Shown here: positions 59,551 through 64,000 of the stretch, piece by piece
Layout of the letters: every line of letters begins with the position of its first letter
How positions within the stretch are numbered: the first letter of the stretch is position 1
Assembly (NCBI RefSeq): GCF_012516375.2
Contig: NZ_CP051204.2
Span: 806,001-870,000 of the forward strand
Origin: Chitinophaga oryzae
GTDB lineage: Bacteria; Bacteroidota; Bacteroidia; Chitinophagales; Chitinophagaceae
DNA: 64,000 bases
Reading direction: 5' to 3'
Notes under the pieces: generated by a model
Database searches by the model: none
What the model saw: only the letters and a program-made list of their open reading frames with translations
What the model was told of the DNA's origin: nothing
Program-made: the position numbers and the translations under genes

Positions 59551-59625
59551 AATCAATCATTAAAGACAGCAGGATAACGGATAGCTGGCGGCTATCGGTT
59601 TACTGAAATAATTACACAGACGGGA

Positions 59626-60006
59626 CTAGCAGAGCGGTGGGTGGAATATGCTGTTAACAGGGTTATGGGTGGGTTTCATCAGGTAAAATGCCGTTAGTTC
59701 GGTCGTGATGTCGAAGCTGGGCGCTTCGCCTGAGAAGGTGATCTGTTCGCAGAATAAGGTGACTTCCTTGTTTTCTTTTTGCGCGTAGGGATTTTTTTGT
59801 TCCTGTTGTTCTTCCCGCAGTAACTGTTTACGCAACTGGCATTTACCATTACAGTGCATGGCCGGCTTGCTCCTGTTTTCGCAAAGATTGGCGGCAATGT
59901 AGGCCTGGTTTATCTTGTAGCTGATAAAGACCACTGCCGTGCCGAAGTTTTGCAGCAGGACGATGAAACATAATAATATGCAGAAGAGTTTTTTCACGCG
60001 TTGCAA
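59626..60006 (-). CDS. Small Cys-rich membrane protein
   Basis: A 126-residue protein with one N-terminal hydrophobic segment (about 7-30, LFCILLCFIVLLQNFGTAVVFISY), then NLCENRSKPAMHCNGKCQLRKQLL, where a Cys/His cluster (CENRSKPAMHCNGKC) follows the membrane anchor and could bind copper. The middle is highly charged and the end contains FHPPLC. I do not recognise a named family with certainty, but similar small proteins occur at the head of copper/MbnP-type loci in Bacteroidota. It is the likely first gene of the operon and is separated from the barrel gene by a 171-base gap with a hairpin. Confidence 0.65.
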   Translation of the reverse strand: MQRVKKLFCILLCFIVLLQNFGTAVVFISYKINQAYIAANLCENRSKPAMHCNGKCQLRKQLLREEQQEQKNPYAQKENKEVTLFCEQITFSGEAPSFDITTELTAFYLMKPTHNPVNSIFHPPLC

Positions 60007-60060
60007 AAATAGATATTTTCATCATAAAACAGTCGCGCATTTTGCAAAACTGATATAAAT

Positions 60061-60185
60061 CATGCTATTTGTTTATTTGGTTATTTTGTTATTGGGTTAT
60101 TGATATTTAGGGATTTTTTGATGTACGATTTTTTGATTTCGGCTTTTGATTTGATTTTTTATTGTTTTAATTATTTGATTTTAAT
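60061..60185. repeat. Octamer repeat array B4
   Basis: Degenerate 8-bp units TATTTGTT, TATTTGGT, TATTTTGT, TATTGGGT and TATTGATA run from about 60065 to 60108, then a looser T-rich run with TTTTGATT-like words to about 60185. Same family as B1-B3. No perfect inverse arm is present. Together with the hairpin at 60207-60245 it fills most of the 308-base gap; I see nothing else in it. Confidence 0.55.
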
Positions 60186-60206
60186 CTGGTAACATCTTCT
60201 GTAAGA

Positions 60207-60245
60207 ATACAAACGCCCGCTGTTGCATACAGCGGGCGTTTGTAT
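60207..60245. terminator. Terminator after the M13 peptidase gene
   Basis: ATACAAACGCCCGCTGT (60207-60223) is perfectly inverse to ACAGCGGGCGTTTGTAT (60229-60245) around a five-base loop. The T-tail is weak on the minus strand, but the hairpin is strong. It lies about 70 bases beyond the M13 stop. Confidence 0.75.
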
Positions 60246-60314
60246 CGTGTTATATTGATCTTCGCTTTTATCTCCCTGTATCAGGAAAATCAGTGATCAT
60301 CATGTACATCAAAG

Positions 60315-62378
60315 TTACCAGATCACTACTCTTTCAGCATCCGGTAATGCCATTTTGCTACCTGGCTGGCATCCCCATGCTTCCTGGAATTCTTTCAGGT
60401 GTGGTAAGGGGCCGTTGATGCGGTCTCTTGCCGGAGAGTGCGGGTCTGTCTGGATTTGCTGGCGGAGTGCAGCATCGGTGATGTTACCGTGCCATACCTG
60501 TCCCCATCCGAGGAAGAAACGCTGTTGCCAGGTGAAGCCGTCAATTGGTTTGGGCTCCTCTTTACCTTCGAAAGATTTTTTCAGTGCGTAGTAAGCGAGG
60601 GTGAGGCCACCGAGGTCGGCTACGTTTTCACCGATGGTAAGGGCGCCGTTGATTTTTACGCCGGGGAGTGCTTCGATATTGCTGAAGTAATTGATGTAAC
60701 GTTTGGTCAGTTTGTCGAAGTTCTCACGATCGGTTTTGGTCCACCAGTTTTTGAGGTTACCGTCAGCGTCGAACTGAGAGCCCTGGTCATCGAAGCCATG
60801 AGTGAATTCGTGGCCGATCACCGCGATGATGCCGCCATAGTTGATGGCGTCGTCGGCGTTAGGGTTATAGAACGGCGGCTGGAGGATACCGGCAGGGAAT
60901 ACCACTTCGTTATTCAGCGGGTTGTAGTAGGCGTTAACGGTTTGTGGTGTCATGCCCCATTCGCTTTTATCCACGGGTTTACCGATTTTATCGATGTTCT
61001 CTTTGTGACCGTAGAGTATAGCGGAGATAGCGTTTTCCAGCAGGGTGCCTTTATCGATCTGAATAGTGGAATAGTCTTTCCACTTGTCGGGGTAACCGAT
61101 TTTGTAAGTGAAGGAGGCCAGTTTTTTGCGGGCCATCTGTTTGGTGGAGTCGCTCATCCAGGTGAGTTTGTCGATACGTTCGCCATATACGGTACGAACG
61201 TTTTCGATCATTTTGGATACTTTCTCCTTGCTGCTTTCCGGGAAATATTTTTTTGCGAACAGTTTGCCCAGCGGCATGCCCAGTTTGCTGTCTGTAGAAC
61301 GGATGGCTCTTTCAGCGCGGGTTTTCTGCGCTTTTTTACCGGTCATTACCGTTCCGAAGAAATGGAAGTTCTCTTCATCAAAGGCTTTAGGCAGATAGCC
61401 GGCGAAGCTGGAGAGAAGCTGCCATTTGGTATATGTTTTCAGGATGTCGACAGGTGTTGCTTTGAGCAGTTTGCCGGCATTGGTGAGATAACCTTTGTTC
61501 TGGAGAACGAGGGTATCTGTTTTGATGTCCTGTTTTTGTGCAAAAGCATCCCAGTCGAAGTCCGGGGCCAGTGTCTTCAGTTCGCTGAAAGCGGCCCTGT
61601 TATAGGTTTTAACCGGGTCACGCAGCTCTACGTTGGACAGTTGGATTTTTGCCAGTCCTGTTTCGAGGCCGAGGATGGTGGTACCGGCATTTTTCTCAGG
61701 GAAGCCGGCGAGGGTAAACATTTTGTCTACGTGTTTTACAAATTCATCCCGCACATTTTTGGTGGCAGAATCCTGTTGCATGTAGTAGCTTTTTTCACCG
61801 AGGCTCAGGCCGCTTTGTCCCTGGTAGAGGACATTCATTTTGCTGTCTTTGGCGTCGGCATCAGCGCCGAAACCGGTGAAGGAGGAAACGCCTATTTTCT
61901 GGAGTTCGCCGGTTACAGCTGCCCAGTCAGCCAGCGTTTTGATGGCGTCAATTTTGTCGAGGTAAGGTTTCAGGGGGGTGATACCTCTTTTTTCAATGGT
62001 GGCGGTGTCCAGGAATGAGGTGTAGTAGTCTGCGATCTGTTGCTCTTCAGTGCCTTTTTTCAGGTCAGTTTTGCTGGTGAGTTCAGCGATGATGCTTTTG
62101 AGGCGAACTTCCTTGTTCTGTTTGTCGAGGATACCAAAGGCGCCCCAGCGGCTTTCAGTAGACGGGATAGGATTGTTCTTCTTCCAGCCTCCGTTAACGT
62201 AATTGTCGAAATCATCGCAGGCTTTGTAGGCAGTGTCGATGTCGGCGAGGTTAAAGGCCGGGACTTTGGCTGTGTCGGTGGATGCCTCCTGGTGTTGCTG
62301 CGTGGAACCGGAGTTACAGGCTGCGAAGGTGACCATGGCAGCCAGTAACGGTAGTTTTACCGCATTGTTTTTCTTCAT
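60315..62378 (-). CDS. M13 family zinc metallopeptidase (neprilysin-like)
   Basis: A 687-residue predicted lipoprotein endopeptidase of the neprilysin/PepO family. Signal with lipobox AACNSGS (Cys near 21); then a long helical N-terminal domain and the catalytic zinc site VIGHEFTHGFDDQGSQFD (HExxH) with ENVADLGGLTLAY supplying the third ligand, and a late PHSPARDRINGPLPHLKEF with the conserved substrate arginine/Asn region. Length is normal. It probably cleaves peptides in the periplasm or at the surface. A single-gene unit with a strong hairpin after it. Confidence 0.94.
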   Translation of the reverse strand: MKKNNAVKLPLLAAMVTFAACNSGSTQQHQEASTDTAKVPAFNLADIDTAYKACDDFDNYVNGGWKKNNPIPSTESRWGAFGILDKQNKEVRLKSIIAELTSKTDLKKGTEEQQIADYYTSFLDTATIEKRGITPLKPYLDKIDAIKTLADWAAVTGELQKIGVSSFTGFGADADAKDSKMNVLYQGQSGLSLGEKSYYMQQDSATKNVRDEFVKHVDKMFTLAGFPEKNAGTTILGLETGLAKIQLSNVELRDPVKTYNRAAFSELKTLAPDFDWDAFAQKQDIKTDTLVLQNKGYLTNAGKLLKATPVDILKTYTKWQLLSSFAGYLPKAFDEENFHFFGTVMTGKKAQKTRAERAIRSTDSKLGMPLGKLFAKKYFPESSKEKVSKMIENVRTVYGERIDKLTWMSDSTKQMARKKLASFTYKIGYPDKWKDYSTIQIDKGTLLENAISAILYGHKENIDKIGKPVDKSEWGMTPQTVNAYYNPLNNEVVFPAGILQPPFYNPNADDAINYGGIIAVIGHEFTHGFDDQGSQFDADGNLKNWWTKTDRENFDKLTKRYINYFSNIEALPGVKINGALTIGENVADLGGLTLAYYALKKSFEGKEEPKPIDGFTWQQRFFLGWGQVWHGNITDAALRQQIQTDPHSPARDRINGPLPHLKEFQEAWGCQPGSKMALPDAERVVIW

Positions 62379-62546
62379 ATGTAAAACAGGTTTAGTGTTT
62401 AAAGTTATGGAAAAGCGGGCAGCAAAAAACAGGGCTTTTGTATGAGCGGCAAGGTTTATGTAAAGTATTGCTAGATAAGAAGCCTGATTTTCTCTCTAAA
62501 ATAGGTAGGAATTAGGTAGGTTTGTGTCGTTTAAAAAAGCTTTTTG

Positions 62547-63023
62547 ATGAGTTTGATGTTTAAATTATACAGGATTTTCACCGCCCTTGCCTTGATGATA
62601 ACAGGTCTTTTTACTTTTCTGGGTGTGTTTATGGTCATCTCTGCCGGCTTCAACCCTATGATGCTGGTGTCTGTCATGATCTGGGGCGCCTGTTTTATAC
62701 ATAGTGTTTTATCATTATATCTTCAGCGTAGCCTCCTGTTGCCCGAGATTCCCTTAAAGGAGAATACGCCCAGCGGCATCCGGATCATGGGGGTGATCAC
62801 CCTGCTTTTCGGCGCGCTGCTGTTTTTGCTGGGCGTAGGCCTGCTGGCATTGCCACCGGAAGTGAAGAAAGATGTGGTACAGCAATTGGGGGCTGATAAT
62901 CCGGCTATATTGACGCCGATGAGTATTATGTTCCTGCTCATCAGCTTTATCCTGACATTCAATGCCAACCTTTCTTTCCGTTTCCTGCGGGAATGGACAC
63001 GACGGAACGAAGGAAAGCAGTAA
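62547..63023 (+). CDS. Small integral membrane protein of unknown function
   Basis: A 158-residue protein with four predicted membrane segments (about 10-30, 35-55, 75-95 and 118-138), namely FTALALMITGLFTFLGVFMVI, MMLVSVMIWGACFIHSVLSLYL, IMGVITLLFGALLFLLGVGLLAL and ILTPMSIMFLLISFILTFNANL. I do not recognise the family and see no catalytic motif. The start is the ATG at 62547 (a TTG just before it at 62544 is also in frame). It is followed 12 bases later by the truncated haemoglobin gene, so the two may be cotranscribed. Confidence 0.65.
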   Translation: MSLMFKLYRIFTALALMITGLFTFLGVFMVISAGFNPMMLVSVMIWGACFIHSVLSLYLQRSLLLPEIPLKENTPSGIRIMGVITLLFGALLFLLGVGLLALPPEVKKDVVQQLGADNPAILTPMSIMFLLISFILTFNANLSFRFLREWTRRNEGKQ

Positions 63024-63035
63024 ACGACCATAGTG

Positions 63036-63425
63036 ATGGAAAAGAAGCAGATAACCAGCAGAGCGGATATCCAGTTGCTGGTAGACCGCTTTTATGAGAA
63101 AGTGAAAGTGGACGATGTTATCGGCTATATCTTTCAGGACGTCGCCCGGGTGGACTGGGACAAACATCTGCCCATTATGTACGACTTCTGGGAGCAGCTG
63201 TTGCTGGACAGCAACCGTTACGGCAGAAACACCATGGCGCCGCATTTCGCGGTAAACCAGCAAGTGCCGCTTCAACCGGCTCATTTTGACCGCTGGATCT
63301 CTCTGTTTGAAACGACGGTGAATGAGCTGTTTAACGGTGAAAAAGCGGAACTGGCCATCAGCCGCGCCCGCTCTATCAAAGACATCATGCAGTTCAAAAT
63401 GCAGCAGATCAATCAATCCAAATAA
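63036..63425 (+). CDS. Group III truncated haemoglobin
   Basis: A 129-residue truncated haemoglobin of group III, which bind O2, NO or similar ligands; physiological role is mostly unknown. Features: IQLLVDRFYEKVKVDDVIGYIF near the N-terminus, DWDKHLPIMYDFWEQLLLDSNRYGRN with the conserved B/E-helix aromatic and W residues, and NTMAPHFAVNQQVPLQPAHFDRWISLFETTVNELF, with the proximal histidine probably in APHFAV. Length is typical. The frame is open to a GTG one codon upstream. rarA starts 22 bases later. Confidence 0.87.
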   Translation: MEKKQITSRADIQLLVDRFYEKVKVDDVIGYIFQDVARVDWDKHLPIMYDFWEQLLLDSNRYGRNTMAPHFAVNQQVPLQPAHFDRWISLFETTVNELFNGEKAELAISRARSIKDIMQFKMQQINQSK

Positions 63426-63447
63426 TCATCCTGTAGAATAAAAGTGT

Positions 63448-64000
63448 ATGCAACCATTAGCAGAACGGTTAAGACCTGTGACGTTAGACGAACTGGTGGG
63501 GCAGGAACATCTTACCGGAAAAGACAGTATCCTCAGAAAAGCCATTGAGCAGGGAAAAATACCTTCCATGATCCTGTGGGGGCCTCCCGGCGTAGGTAAA
63601 ACCACCATCGCCAATATTATCGCACATACCCTTCAGGTCCCGTTTTATACGCTGAGCGCCATTTCAGCCGGCGTAAAGGAAGTAAGGGAAGTGATAGAAA
63701 TGGCGCGGCGCCAGCGGCATGCCGTGCTCTTCATCGATGAGATCCACCGCTTCAACAAATCCCAGCAGGATGCGCTGCTGGGGGCCGTGGAGAAAGGCAT
63801 CGTCACGCTCATCGGCGCTACTACCGAAAACCCTTCCTTTGAAGTAAATGCGGCGGTTTTATCGCGCAGCCAGGTATATGTACTGCGGCCACTGGGCAAC
63901 GACCAGTTGATGCAGCTGCTGCATCAGGCCATGGAGCGCGACGAATGGCTGAAAACAAAAAACATTGAATTAAAGGAAACAGCTGCGCTGTTTAATATCT
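63448..64000 (+). CDS. rarA: Replication-associated recombination protein RarA (partial)
   Basis: The N-terminal 184 codons of a RarA/MgsA-type AAA+ ATPase, related to clamp-loader proteins, that acts at stalled replication forks. The gene runs off the right edge of the window. Visible motifs: MQPLAERLRPVTLDELVGQEHL at the start, the Walker A GPPGVGKTT (near 50-58) and the Walker B LFIDEIHRFNKSQQDALL. Full-length homologues have about 420-440 residues. The ATG at 63448 gives the standard N-terminus. Confidence 0.94.
   Translation, partial: MQPLAERLRPVTLDELVGQEHLTGKDSILRKAIEQGKIPSMILWGPPGVGKTTIANIIAHTLQVPFYTLSAISAGVKEVREVIEMARRQRHAVLFIDEIHRFNKSQQDALLGAVEKGIVTLIGATTENPSFEVNAAVLSRSQVYVLRPLGNDQLMQLLHQAMERDEWLKTKNIELKETAALFNI

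Noticed and set aside
60438..62018. Long plus-strand open frame opposite the M13 peptidase (526 codons)
   Set aside because: Antisense shadow of the peptidase, which has HExxH and ENVADLGG in the correct frame.

Overview
The window looks like chromosomal DNA of a gliding, moderate-GC member of the Bacteroidota, most likely family Chitinophagaceae (Chitinophaga-like). This is an inference from gene content: gliding genes gldB, gldF and gldG, a MurF-alanine racemase fusion, a TonB receptor with an N-terminal carboxypeptidase-like domain, DUF1800/DUF1501 and DUF5777 proteins, many Bacteroidota-type lipoproteins, and promoter-like TAnnTTTG elements in place of a classical -10. I found no phage, plasmid, transposase, CRISPR array, rRNA or tRNA.

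Layout. 1-10.7 kb: lspA, a murF-alr fusion, a TerC protein, gldF-gldG, a cysteine desulfurase, methylmalonyl-CoA epimerase, a 664-bp AT-rich gap with an orphan terminator, and a second free-standing murF. 10.8-20 kb: a redox/envelope trio (CX4CH lipoprotein, YceI, DUF5777 barrel), a mini zinc-protease-like protein, apaG, gldB, a barrel protein, nadE, serS and a GNAT acetyltransferase. 19-25.5 kb: a molybdenum-cofactor island (moeB-rhodanese, TauE/SafE exporter, moaA, a conserved small protein, moaD, moaE, mobA-like, moaC, moeA) on alternating strands. 25.5-34.8 kb: DUF1800/DUF1501 pair, a 16-bp tandem array, a lipoprotein, OPT and POT peptide transporters, purD. 35-41 kb: the cell-shape cluster mreB-mreC-mreD-PBP2-rodA. 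41-45 kb: a metallo-beta-lactamase-fold protein, an AraC regulator, a SnoaL-like protein, and an ECF sigma / putative anti-sigma / Spy-like set. 45-51 kb: an orphan transketolase C-half, galE, rfbA, a PiT phosphate transporter with its DUF47 partner, and an LpxH-type phosphatase. 51-56 kb: a small orphan protein, a TonB receptor broken by a one-base frameshift, and a surface lipoprotein. 56-60 kb: a putative copper/haem operon with a MauG-type dihaem peroxidase, a YHS lipoprotein, an MbnP-like protein, a CDICGCS barrel and a Cys-rich membrane protein. 60-64 kb: an M13 peptidase, a small membrane protein, a truncated haemoglobin and the start of rarA.

The most unusual content lies between the genes. 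At least three unrelated families of palindromic elements share one design: two inverted arms made of short tandem units (7, 8 or 9 bp depending on family) around a hairpin core. They sit at gene ends, and several arms begin inside, or supply, the stop codon of a neighbouring gene. In the 7-bp family the core stem shows compensatory changes between copies. A fourth repeat type is a 19-unit, 16-bp array next to a separate inverted-repeat element. I do not know a description of this architecture; it is the main candidate for something undescribed here.

Start codons were revised where an internal start fits family length or avoids overlap. All functions are inferred from motifs and family knowledge; no database search was run.
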